Shown here piece after piece: positions 17,907 to 26,023 of a stretch of DNA of 64,000 nt (positions are counted from its first letter, which is position 1; the number at the start of each line of letters is the position of its first letter). The stretch is from Adlercreutzia rubneri. GTDB taxonomy: Bacteria; Actinomycetota; Coriobacteriia; Coriobacteriales; Eggerthellaceae. Both the position numbers and the translations under genes were made by a program. Where the stretch lies: NCBI RefSeq assembly GCF_009755265.1, contig NZ_WPOO01000001.1, positions 124,001 to 188,000 of the forward strand, given 5' to 3'. The notes under the pieces are model-generated. The model had not been told where the DNA came from and ran no database searches. It was given only the letters and a program-made list of their open reading frames with translations.

Positions 17907-19406
17907 ATGAGCACAGAATCAATGACCACGACAGGGGCCGCCGTGCCCCAGGCCGCAGCGGACGGGGTGACCAACCCCAAGGGCATCGGCTTGTTTCGAA
18001 TGGTCACCACGGTCATCACGCTCATCGTCGGCGCGGGCGTGTTCTCGCTGTCGGGCGATGCGGCGGCCGGCGGCGCGAGCGGCTGGGCGATACTGACCGC
18101 CTGGGGCATTTCCGCCATCGGCGTGTTCTGCCTCGTTATGACGTTCTTCGCGCTTTCCCGGGTTAAGCCCGACCTCAAGGGCGGCATCTACACCTACGCC
18201 GCCACGGGATTCGGCGACTTCCTCGGCTTCAACAGTGCCTGGGGCTACTGGATCTCGGCCCTTCTGTGCACGGTCAGCTTCTCGGCGCTTCTGTTCGGCG
18301 CGCTGTCGTACTTCTTCCCGATCTTCGGTAACGGCACGAACCTCTACGCCGTCATCGGAGCCTCCTGCATCATCTGGTTCTACGCCTTCCTTGTGAGCCG
18401 CGGCATCAGCGAGGTGACCCTCATCAACGCGGTCATCACCATCTCGAAGTTCGTGCCCCTGCTCATCGGCATCATCGCCATCATCTTCATCGGCGCCTTC
18501 AAGCCCGACATCTTCATCGCGAACCTCACCACTGGAGCCGACCCGTCGCTGGCCTTCGTCGACCAGGTACAGACGGCCATGATGGTGACCATCTGGGTGT
18601 TCATCGGCATCGAGGGTGCGGTGGCCATCTCCGGCCGCGCCAAGAAGGCGAAGGACGTGGGCAAGGCCACCATCATCGCGTTCATCTGCGTGCTGACGCT
18701 GTACCTGACGGTGTCCATCCTCTCCATGGGCGTCATGCCGCTCTCCGAGCTGGCCAACCTCGAGAATCCGGCTCTGGCCTACGTGATGCAGGCCGCCGTG
18801 GGCGATTGGGGCGCCGTGCTGATCAACTTTGCCGTGTCGCTCTCGCTCATCGGCGCCATGCTCGGCTATACGGTGCTCGCCAGCGAGTCACCCTTCGAGG
18901 CCGCCGAGGAGGGCGTGTTCATTAGGGCTTTCGCCAAGACCAACGACAAGGGCGCGCCAGTGGTCACCCTCGTCGTGACGAACATCATCATCGAGCTGTT
19001 CCTCATCACCTGGCTGTTCACCGATTCCACCTACCAGTTCTTCTATACGCTGTCCGCCGGTATGATCCTTCTGCCGTACCTGCTTTCGGCCGCCTACTTC
19101 GCGAAGGTGGCCTTCAAAGAGCCCGACGCGTTCAAGGGGCGTCTTAACGGCCCCATCCTGATGTGGCGCATCCTGGGCTGCGTGGGCGTCGTCTACAGCC
19201 TGTTTCTGTCCTGGGCCGCGGGCGTGCTCGGCGTCATCCTCATGTGCCTGCTGTACGTGCCCGGCATCCTCATGTACATCTGGGGCAAGAGGGAACGCGG
19301 CGAGAAGTACTTCCAGAGCACGCTGGACAAGGTGGTGCTTGTCATCATCGTCGCGGCGGCCTGTTTGTCCATTTTCCTGTTGGTGACGACGCCCGGCCTC
19401 GTGTAG
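17907..19406 (+). CDS. APC-family amino-acid antiporter (ArcD/AdiC-like)
   Basis: A 499-residue integral membrane protein with about 12 helices. It belongs to the basic amino-acid/polyamine antiporter group of the APC superfamily. The first helix holds the substrate-binding VGAGVFSLSG. The conserved helix-6 IWVFIGIEGAVAISGRAKKA is typical of arginine/ornithine or arginine/agmatine exchangers. The start at 17907 is preferred (GAGGAG 11 nt upstream); earlier in-frame TTG and ATG codons lack a site. No arginine deiminase gene is nearby, so the substrate is uncertain. It marks the return to chromosomal-type sequence after the element. Confidence 0.85.
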   Translation: MSTESMTTTGAAVPQAAADGVTNPKGIGLFRMVTTVITLIVGAGVFSLSGDAAAGGASGWAILTAWGISAIGVFCLVMTFFALSRVKPDLKGGIYTYAATGFGDFLGFNSAWGYWISALLCTVSFSALLFGALSYFFPIFGNGTNLYAVIGASCIIWFYAFLVSRGISEVTLINAVITISKFVPLLIGIIAIIFIGAFKPDIFIANLTTGADPSLAFVDQVQTAMMVTIWVFIGIEGAVAISGRAKKAKDVGKATIIAFICVLTLYLTVSILSMGVMPLSELANLENPALAYVMQAAVGDWGAVLINFAVSLSLIGAMLGYTVLASESPFEAAEEGVFIRAFAKTNDKGAPVVTLVVTNIIIELFLITWLFTDSTYQFFYTLSAGMILLPYLLSAAYFAKVAFKEPDAFKGRLNGPILMWRILGCVGVVYSLFLSWAAGVLGVILMCLLYVPGILMYIWGKRERGEKYFQSTLDKVVLVIIVAAACLSIFLLVTTPGLV

Positions 19407-19429
19407 CGGCGCTTCAACTGAGACGAGAA

Positions 19430-19462
19430 AGCGGCCCTGGAGCAATTCCGGGGCCGCTTTTT
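19430..19462 (+). terminator. Terminator of the antiporter gene
   Basis: AGCGGCCCTGG and CCGGGGCCGCT pair imperfectly around AGCAATT-type bases and are followed by TTTTT. Confidence 0.8.
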
Positions 19463-19554
19463 GCGTGGAAGGAATGGGTGGGAATTCACGGGCGAAAGGC
19501 GAGGAGGGGCAACGAATCTTTGGCCGTCAGGGCTGGTCCCCGTCGTGCGCGGCC

Positions 19555-20493
19555 CTAGTCGAGGTCGAGCGGCGTGGCGCTCTCCTCGCCGTAGAGGGCC
19601 AGGCACTCCTCGCTCACGACGAAGCGGGCCGCCTCGGGCAGCATGCGCACGGTGAACGGGGTCATGGTGCCGGTGACCTCGCCGTCGTACTGCACCGCCA
19701 GCGGCGGATCGGCGACGACGGTGCACTCCCGACAGCGGAACACCTCCATGGCGTCGGGGCGGCTCGGGAACTCGCCGGCACGGTCGAGCATGCAGCTCAA
19801 GATCGCGGGGATAAGCCCCACGGCGTCGTGGGTGTTCATGACCACGATGTCGAACATGCCGTCGCGCGGCAGGTTCTCGTGGACGAGCGAGATGTCGAAC
19901 TGCAGCTTCGAGAAGTTGATGGCGAGCACCCCCACGCCCTGGGTCTCGACGGTCTTCCCGTCGATGGTGAGCGTGATGCGGGAGAACTGCGGCGCGAAGT
20001 TGGCGAAGGCCGCCGTGAAGTAGGCCATGGGGCCCAGAAGGCGCTTGGAGGGCTCCGCGCCCTCCATGATGGCGGCGTCGTAGCCGGCTCCCGCGATCAT
20101 GGAGAATCCGAAGCGCTCGCCGTTGGAGAGCTCGATCTCCCCGATGTCGAAATCCATGAGGCGCTGCTCGCGCATGAGATGGGCGAGCGCGTGGGGCTCG
20201 GCCGGCGAGGCGAGATTCATGGCGAGCAGATTCGCGGTGCCGGCGGGGAAGGGGAGCAGCGGGATGCCGGTCTCGGCCAAAAGATAGGCTGCCGAGGCCA
20301 CCGTGCCGTCGCCGCCGGCGGCCACCACGGCGTCGAAGTCCTCGGCGTCGCGCAGAAAGTCGGCGAGGTCGGTGTCGCCGTCGGTGCAGCGCACGCAAAT
20401 CTCGTCGCCGTCGGAGGCGAAGGCGCGCATGAAATCGTAAATGGCCCCGTCGCGGAAGCCGGAGGCCAGGTTGTTCACGATGAGGAGTTTCAC
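19555..20493 (-). CDS. diacylglycerol kinase-type lipid kinase
   Basis: A 312-residue protein of the DagK/YegS/BmrU family, which phosphorylates diacylglycerol or related lipids at the membrane with ATP. The nucleotide-binding signature AAGGDGTVASAAY lies near residues 58-70. PFPAGTANLLAMNLA follows, where most relatives have GTANDFA. The C-terminal beta-sandwich domain holds the conserved QYDGE segment. The gene diverges from rnd, sharing a short intergenic region with a TATTAT element. Confidence 0.9.
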   Translation of the reverse strand: MKLLIVNNLASGFRDGAIYDFMRAFASDGDEICVRCTDGDTDLADFLRDAEDFDAVVAAGGDGTVASAAYLLAETGIPLLPFPAGTANLLAMNLASPAEPHALAHLMREQRLMDFDIGEIELSNGERFGFSMIAGAGYDAAIMEGAEPSKRLLGPMAYFTAAFANFAPQFSRITLTIDGKTVETQGVGVLAINFSKLQFDISLVHENLPRDGMFDIVVMNTHDAVGLIPAILSCMLDRAGEFPSRPDAMEVFRCRECTVVADPPLAVQYDGEVTGTMTPFTVRMLPEAARFVVSEECLALYGEESATPLDLD

Positions 20494-20559
20494 ATAATTC
20501 CTTTCCCTTGCTATTATGGGATGGTACTACAACCTCATCCCATACAGACAAGGACCGTC

Positions 20560-21708
20560 GTGGAATACATTGCAAGCCAAGAAAACCTGGAGGCCTTCGT
20601 GCGGCGCGCCGCTTCCTCGTCGGTCTTGGCCATCGATACCGAGTTTCTGCGCGAGAAGACCTATTACGCGAACCTCTGTCTCATCCAGTTGGCCACGGAT
20701 ACGGTAGTGGCCGTCGTGGATCCCTTCGCCATCGAGGATTTGAAGGTGCTCGCCCCGCTGCTCTCCGACCCCTCCATCGTGAAGCTCTTCCACGCCGGCG
20801 GCCAGGATCTGGAGATCCTCTACCGCGAGCTGGGCGTGCTGCCCGCGCCCCTGTTCGACACCCAGGTGGCGGCCACGCTTCTGGGGCACACCCAGCAGAT
20901 CGGCTACGGGCCTTTGGTGCACAGCCTGTGCGGCGTGAACCTGAAGAAGAGCGACTCGTTCACCGACTGGTCGCGTCGGCCGCTTTCCGCCTCTCAGCTG
21001 GAATATGCTGCCGACGACGTGATCTATCTGCCGAAGATGTACCGCATTATGGTGGAGAAGTTGGAATCGAAGGGGCGCCTGCACTGGCTCGACAACGACT
21101 TCGCCGCCATGAGCGATCCGGCGAACTACGAGAGCGACCCGTCCGAGCGCTACAAGCGCCTCAAGCGCGTGGGGCAGCTTACGCGCCGGCAGCTCTCGGC
21201 GGCTCGGGAGGTGGCGTGCTGGCGCGAGGTGACGGCTCAGGAGCGCGATATGCCGCGCAAGTGGGTGCTCACCGACGAGCAGATCGTCGAGGCCTGCCGT
21301 CGCGAGTCCCGCACCATCGACGACCTGTTCCTGATCCGCGGCGTGCGCGAGAAGCTGAACACTCGGGACGCCCGGGCTGTGGCCACCGTGCTCGTCCGGG
21401 GTCTCGATGCCGCGCCCGATACGTGGCCCGAGCTGGACAAGTCGCCGAAGAGCGAGCGCAACGTCGATGCCGAGCTCGATCTCATGGAGGCGCTCGTGCG
21501 GCTGCGCGCCAAGGAGAACGACATCGCCATGCAGACGCTGGCCTCCCGGTCGGAGCTCGCCCGCGTCGCCCGGGGCTACACCGCCGACGTCGATGTGCTG
21601 CGCGGCTGGCGCCGCGCTATGGTGGGCGACGAGCTGCTGGAGCTTCTCGCCGGCCGGCTCGCCCTATCGCTCGGCCCCGAAGGACTCGTGGTGACGCCGC
21701 GTTCCTGA
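20560..21708 (+). CDS. rnd: ribonuclease D
   Basis: A 3'-5' exoribonuclease that trims stable RNA precursors. It has 382 residues from the GTG at 20560, which has AAGGA 7 nt upstream. An ATG at 20521 is also in frame but sits on a TATTAT promoter element (20513-20518). The DEDD exonuclease motifs are IDTEFLREKTYYANL (Exo I), FHAGGQDLEIL (Exo II) and LEYAADDVIYL (Exo III). An HRDC-type helical domain follows (about residues 195-290). Confidence 0.9.
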   Translation: MEYIASQENLEAFVRRAASSSVLAIDTEFLREKTYYANLCLIQLATDTVVAVVDPFAIEDLKVLAPLLSDPSIVKLFHAGGQDLEILYRELGVLPAPLFDTQVAATLLGHTQQIGYGPLVHSLCGVNLKKSDSFTDWSRRPLSASQLEYAADDVIYLPKMYRIMVEKLESKGRLHWLDNDFAAMSDPANYESDPSERYKRLKRVGQLTRRQLSAAREVACWREVTAQERDMPRKWVLTDEQIVEACRRESRTIDDLFLIRGVREKLNTRDARAVATVLVRGLDAAPDTWPELDKSPKSERNVDAELDLMEALVRLRAKENDIAMQTLASRSELARVARGYTADVDVLRGWRRAMVGDELLELLAGRLALSLGPEGLVVTPRS

Positions 21709-21813
21709 GGCGGTTACGTATCTTTCACGCTTTCGGCGCCTCCCGGGCGACCGGGGCGCTCCCATGCCTATAATTGACTGCCAAAAATGCAAGGCATACG
21801 CAAGGAGAACCCT

Positions 21814-22479
21814 ATGATTTCCAGCAGTTACCTTATGCTCATCGTCGCGACGCTCGTCATCGGCATGGGCGCTCAATGGTACGTGAACCACAAGCTGAAG
21901 ACCTACTCCCATGTGGCGAACTCCACGGGGCTGACCGGCGCCGAGGCGGCGCGCCAGATGCTTTCCTATTACGGCATCTCGAATGTGCAGGTCTTCCGCG
22001 GGGGCCCGGGTCAGGACTACTTCGATCCGCGCAGCAACTCGGTGACGCTCTCGCCCGAGGCCTTCGATGGGCGCACCATCACCGCCACGGCGACGGCCTG
22101 CCACGAGGTGGGCCATGCCTGCCAGTACGCCCAGGACTACACGCCCATGAAGATCCGCGGGGCCATCGTGCCGGCGGTGAACCTGGCCTCGAACGCCTGG
22201 ATCTTTCTGCTCATGGCCGGCATCGTCTTAAACATCGCCGGGCTTACCACGGCGGCCATCATCATGTACGCCGTGGTGGTGCTCTTCCAGCTGGTCACGC
22301 TGCCCGTCGAGTTCAACGCCTCCCAGCGCGCCATGGCCTACATGGGCCAGATTGGCCTGCCCGCCCAGGAGCGCAAGGGCGCCTTCGACGTGCTGCGCGC
22401 CTGCGCCTTCACCTATCTGGCCGCGGCCCTCACCTCCATCCTGCAGCTTCTGTGGCTGCTCGGCCAGCGCCAGGAGTAA
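21814..22479 (+). CDS. YugP-type membrane zinc metallopeptidase
   Basis: A 221-residue protein with an N-terminal membrane helix, the zinc motif ACHEVGHACQYA (HExxH near residue 96) and two or three further helices, matching the neutral zinc metallopeptidase YugP family. The ATG at 21814 follows AAGGAGAA; an upstream in-frame ATG at 21787 is part of the leader. The substrate is unknown. It sits 12 nt before xseA and may be cotranscribed. Confidence 0.88.
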   Translation: MISSSYLMLIVATLVIGMGAQWYVNHKLKTYSHVANSTGLTGAEAARQMLSYYGISNVQVFRGGPGQDYFDPRSNSVTLSPEAFDGRTITATATACHEVGHACQYAQDYTPMKIRGAIVPAVNLASNAWIFLLMAGIVLNIAGLTTAAIIMYAVVVLFQLVTLPVEFNASQRAMAYMGQIGLPAQERKGAFDVLRACAFTYLAAALTSILQLLWLLGQRQE

Positions 22480-22491
22480 ACGGAGCCTGCT

Positions 22492-23943
22492 GTGGCGGTG
22501 GAAGAGCGCGAGACGACAACGGAAGAGGAGGCCGCCCCGGCCCTGTCGGTGTCGGCGGCCATGGGCCTGGCCAAGAATGCCCTGGAAGAGGTCGTGGTGC
22601 GCCTGGTGGGCGAGGTCTCCGAGGTGAACGACAAGCCCGGCTACAAGGCCGTGTACTTCACCGTGAAGGACGAGAAGGCCTCGCTTCCGTGCATGATGTG
22701 GATGAACCGCTACCAGGCCTCGGGTGTGGCGCTTTCCGTCGGCGCTTTGGTGGAGCTCACGGGGCGTTTCTCCCTGTACGCGGCCAAGGGGCGCATGAAC
22801 TTCGACGTGTTCTCGGTGTCGTTGGCCGGCGAAGGGCAGCTGCGGCTGCAGGTGGCCAACTTGGCGCGGGAGCTCGAGGCCATGGGGCTGATGGATCCGG
22901 CCCGCAAGCGTCCTTTGCCCGCCTATCCCGAGACCATAGGGCTCGTCACCTCGCCGCGCGGCGCGGCCGTCCACGATGTGCTGCGAACCCTGCGCAGGCG
23001 CTATCCTCTGGCCCGCATCCTGTTCGCCGGCGTTCCCGTGGAGGGCCCCGGGGCGGCCGACGGGCTCGTGGACGGTCTGGCCAAGGTGGTCTTTGCCGGC
23101 GCTGAGGTGGTGCTCCTCGTGCGCGGCGGCGGTTCCTTCGAGGATCTCATGCCCTTCAACGATCGTCGGCTGGCGCGCACCATTGCCGCCTGTCCCGTGC
23201 CCGTGGTGACGGGCATCGGGCATGAGCCGGACACCTCCATCGCCGACATGGTGGCCGACGTGCGGGCCTCGACCCCAACGGCGGCCGCCGAGGCCGTGGC
23301 GCCGGCCCAGAGCGAGATCGCCGCTCGCATCCAGGGGCTCGGCGCCGCCATGGGCCATGCCGAGGGGCGCCGGCTGGACGGGCTGTCGCTTGCAGTGGAG
23401 CGCCTGGCGTCCCTGCCGTTGTTCCGCGAGCCGACGCGCCTGTTCGACGCCGAGGCGCTGGCCTTAGACGATCTGTCCGATCGGCTCGGCCGGGCGCTGC
23501 CGGCGGCGCTTACCGAGGATCGCCATCGACTGGGCCTCATCGGCGAGGCTTTGGGACGCATGCTGCCCGGGCTGCTCTCGGCGCCCCGCGCGGCAGTGGG
23601 CGCGTCCGCGGGTCGGCTCGGCTATTTGGGCGAGCACTTCGGCGAGCGTCCGCGACAGCGTCTCGAGGGGGCTCGCGGCCGACTTGAGCGCGCCGGCGCG
23701 GCGATGACCGACCCCTATCGCGCGTCGGTGGCCGTGAGCGCGGCGCGCCTGCACGATCTGTCGCCTCTGGCCATCATCGGCCGCGGCTACGCCATGGCGA
23801 AGGGGGAGGACGGACGAGTAGTGAGCTCGGTGGACGCCGTGGCGCGGGGGGATCGCCTCGTGGTGGCCCTCTCCGACGGCGAGCTGGACTGCACGGTGAA
23901 CGACGTCCGCCGCATCCACAGCGCTGTTGAGGTCTGGGACTGA
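22492..23943 (+). CDS. xseA: exodeoxyribonuclease VII large subunit
   Basis: The catalytic subunit of ExoVII, which degrades single-stranded DNA in both directions and acts in repair. It has 483 residues. The OB-fold domain is at about 28-125 (VRLVGEVSEVN). The catalytic core carries GLVTSPRGAAVHD, VLLVRGGGSFEDLMPFND and VVTGIGHEPDTSIADMVAD. A long helical region follows. The start is GTG. xseB follows 50 nt downstream. Confidence 0.95.
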   Translation: MAVEERETTTEEEAAPALSVSAAMGLAKNALEEVVVRLVGEVSEVNDKPGYKAVYFTVKDEKASLPCMMWMNRYQASGVALSVGALVELTGRFSLYAAKGRMNFDVFSVSLAGEGQLRLQVANLARELEAMGLMDPARKRPLPAYPETIGLVTSPRGAAVHDVLRTLRRRYPLARILFAGVPVEGPGAADGLVDGLAKVVFAGAEVVLLVRGGGSFEDLMPFNDRRLARTIAACPVPVVTGIGHEPDTSIADMVADVRASTPTAAAEAVAPAQSEIAARIQGLGAAMGHAEGRRLDGLSLAVERLASLPLFREPTRLFDAEALALDDLSDRLGRALPAALTEDRHRLGLIGEALGRMLPGLLSAPRAAVGASAGRLGYLGEHFGERPRQRLEGARGRLERAGAAMTDPYRASVAVSAARLHDLSPLAIIGRGYAMAKGEDGRVVSSVDAVARGDRLVVALSDGELDCTVNDVRRIHSAVEVWD

Positions 23944-23993
23944 CGATACGCGCAGCGACGAGTGATACACGCAACGATGAGAAAGGAAGCGCC

Positions 23994-24260
23994 ATGAGCG
24001 ATGCCGCGAACCTTGACGAGAAGAAGCCGGTGGAAGAGCTGACCTTCCGCGAGGCTTTAAGCGAGCTTGAGTCCATCGTCTCCGTGCTGGAGAGCAACAC
24101 GTTGGAGCTGGAGGAGTCCCTCGCCGCCTACGAGCGCGGCGTCGTGCTCTTAGGTTCGCTGCAGAAGCGCTTGGGCGCCGCCGAGCAGCAGGTGGAGGTG
24201 CTCATGGGCGAGCTGGTCGCCGCCCCCGACGACGAGACCCAGGACACGACCCTCTCCTAG
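23994..24260 (+). CDS. xseB: exodeoxyribonuclease VII small subunit
   Basis: An 88-residue helical protein that binds the helical arm of XseA. The core LTFREALSELESIVSVLESN and the Leu/Glu-rich second helix are typical. It is preceded by GAAAGGAAG. It lies just after xseA, as in most genomes. Confidence 0.95.
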   Translation: MSDAANLDEKKPVEELTFREALSELESIVSVLESNTLELEESLAAYERGVVLLGSLQKRLGAAEQQVEVLMGELVAAPDDETQDTTLS

Positions 24261-24274
24261 AACGGTGACGCCAC

Positions 24275-24399
24275 AGATTCCGTAGGAGCCGACCTTGGTC
24301 TGCAAGTAGATTCCGTAGGGGCTGACCTTGGTCAGCCCTTCTCAAGTGAGGTTAACCTGCTTGACGAGGGGCGACCAAGGTCGCCCCCTACGGAAATCT
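24275..24399. repeat. Three-copy intergenic repeat, two direct and one inverted
   Basis: Copies start at 24275 and 24308 (core AGATTCCGTAGG, then GACCTTGGTC); the inverted copy is at 24368-24399. The second and third can pair over about 30 bp. Each unit contains its own GACCTTGGTC near-palindrome. It lies between xseB and ackA. Confidence 0.75.
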
Positions 24400-24479
24400 T
24401 CCCGACTACGGTCGACACTACGGGGCAGGCCATGGAAAAGGGTGACGGGGTGTCAATCGGTGAGCGGCGCTCCGCTTGC

Positions 24480-24516
24480 CGATAAGGACGCGAGCAGGTG
24501 CGACGCGCCCTTATCG
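24480..24516. other. Hairpin upstream of ackA
   Basis: GATAAGG-A-CGCG and CGCG-C-CCTTATC pair around an 11-nt loop, about 45 nt before the ackA start. It has no T tract, so an mRNA leader structure or operator is possible. Confidence 0.5.
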
Positions 24517-24558
24517 CACTTCTAAAATAGGGGAAACTATTGATTAGGAGGTAAGTCA

Positions 24559-25782
24559 TTGAACGTCCTCGTCCTCAACGCCGGTTCTTCCTCTCTGAAG
24601 TACCAGCTCATCAATGTTGAAACCCATGAAGTGCTCGCCAAGGGCATCTGCGAGCGTGTCGGTTCCGCCGAGGCCTTCCACAAGCACGGCATCGACGAGA
24701 ATGAGGTGGTCATCGACACGCCCATGCCCGATCACAACGCCGCCATGGCCCTCGTGTTGGAGGCGCTGACGAGCGGCCCCACCAAGGCCATCGACTCTTT
24801 GGACGACATCGACGCCGTGGGGCACCGCGTAGTGCAGGGCGGCAAGTACTTCGATCGCTCCGTGCTCATCGATGACGATGTCGTCGCCAAGATCGACGAA
24901 CTGGCAGAGCTCGCTCCTCTGCACAACAAGGCCGCGCTCATGGGCATCGAGGCCTGCCGCGAGCAGATGCCCGGCAAGCCCATGGTGGCCGTCTTCGACA
25001 CCTCGTTCTTCCAGACCATTCCGCCGAAGGCCTACATGTACCCGTTGCCCTACGAGCTGTACGAGAAGCACGCCATCCGCAAGTACGGCGCCCACGGCAC
25101 CTCGCATCGCTACATTGCCGAGCGCGCGGCCGCCTTCATGGACGAGCCCTTGGAGGATCTGAAGCTCATCACCTGCCATCTGGGCAACGGCTGCTCCATC
25201 TCCGCCATCGACCACGGCGTGGCCGTTGACACCTCCATGGGTCTCACGCCTCTCGATGGCCTTATGATGGGCACCCGCTGCGGCGCCATCGACCCGGCCA
25301 TCGTCCCCTTCATCATGGAGAAGGAGAACCTCACGGCGGCCGAGGTGAACGACCTCATGAACAAGAAGAGCGGGCTTTTGGGCATCTCTGGCATCTCCAA
25401 CGACCTGCGCAGCGTGCGCCAGGCCTCCGAGGAGGGCGACGAGCGCGCCCAGCTCGCCTACGACATGTACTCGAACTCCGCGAAGAAATACATCGGCCAG
25501 TACATCGCCGTCATGGGCGGCGTCGATGCCATCGTGCTCACGGCCGGCGTGGGCGAGAACTGCGACAAGATGCGCCGCATGATCTTCGCGGGTCTGCAGC
25601 CGCTCGGCATCAAGATCGACTTGGAGAAGAACCGAGCCGGTCTGCGCGGCGAGCGCGAGATCTCCACGGACGATTCCGAGGTGCGCATCGTCATCATCCC
25701 CACCGATGAGGAGTACATGATCGCCCGCGACACCTATCAGCTGGTGAAGGAGGGTACGCTCGAGATCACGGAGCTGGTCTAG
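24559..25782 (+). CDS. ackA: acetate kinase
   Basis: It converts acetyl phosphate and ADP to acetate and ATP. The 407-residue protein has the N-terminal NAGSSSLKYQL motif (residues 6-16), the mid-protein HRVVQGG and the FDTSFFQT segment. The second signature MGTRCGAIDPAI is present, as are the adenosine-binding GISGISNDLR and AGVGEN motifs. The start is TTG, supported by a strong AGGAGGTAAG just upstream. Its usual partner pta is about 4 kb away on the opposite strand. Confidence 0.97.
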   Translation: MNVLVLNAGSSSLKYQLINVETHEVLAKGICERVGSAEAFHKHGIDENEVVIDTPMPDHNAAMALVLEALTSGPTKAIDSLDDIDAVGHRVVQGGKYFDRSVLIDDDVVAKIDELAELAPLHNKAALMGIEACREQMPGKPMVAVFDTSFFQTIPPKAYMYPLPYELYEKHAIRKYGAHGTSHRYIAERAAAFMDEPLEDLKLITCHLGNGCSISAIDHGVAVDTSMGLTPLDGLMMGTRCGAIDPAIVPFIMEKENLTAAEVNDLMNKKSGLLGISGISNDLRSVRQASEEGDERAQLAYDMYSNSAKKYIGQYIAVMGGVDAIVLTAGVGENCDKMRRMIFAGLQPLGIKIDLEKNRAGLRGEREISTDDSEVRIVIIPTDEEYMIARDTYQLVKEGTLEITELV

Positions 25783-25806
25783 GCACCTGAGGCTCAGATA
25801 TAAGCT

Positions 25807-25975
25807 AGCCCCGGATTGACGGTTGTTCTATCAACATCGTCGATCCGGGGCTTCTTTTCTTCCAAATTAGGCCGTTTTGGGAAAATGTCAGCCCCGAATC
25901 GACGGTTCTGATGAAACAACCGTCGATTCGGGGCTAGAAAACGAAATCGAGGCCCGCTTTGAGCCTCGATTTCGT
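25807..25975. terminator. Three consecutive hairpins between ackA and the flavoprotein gene
   Basis: Hairpin 1 (25807-25852) has AGCCCCGGAT arms and a T-rich tail, the ackA terminator. Hairpin 2 (25890-25907 with 25918-25935) is a perfect 18-bp stem sharing AGCCCCG..ATTGACGGTT-like sequence with hairpin 1. Hairpin 3 (25941-25953 with 25963-25975) is a perfect 13-bp stem flanked by A on its left, suited to ending the leftward flavoprotein transcript. Together they insulate two convergent genes. Confidence 0.8.
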
Positions 25976-26023
25976 GGGGAGGGGTGCGGGGCGCTTGATG
26001 GTGCCCCTATCGCATCAGGCGAG

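Noticed and set aside
19465..20520. Long N-terminal extension of the RNase D frame
   Set aside because: It is antisense to the lipid kinase gene. RNase D homology begins only at about 20560.
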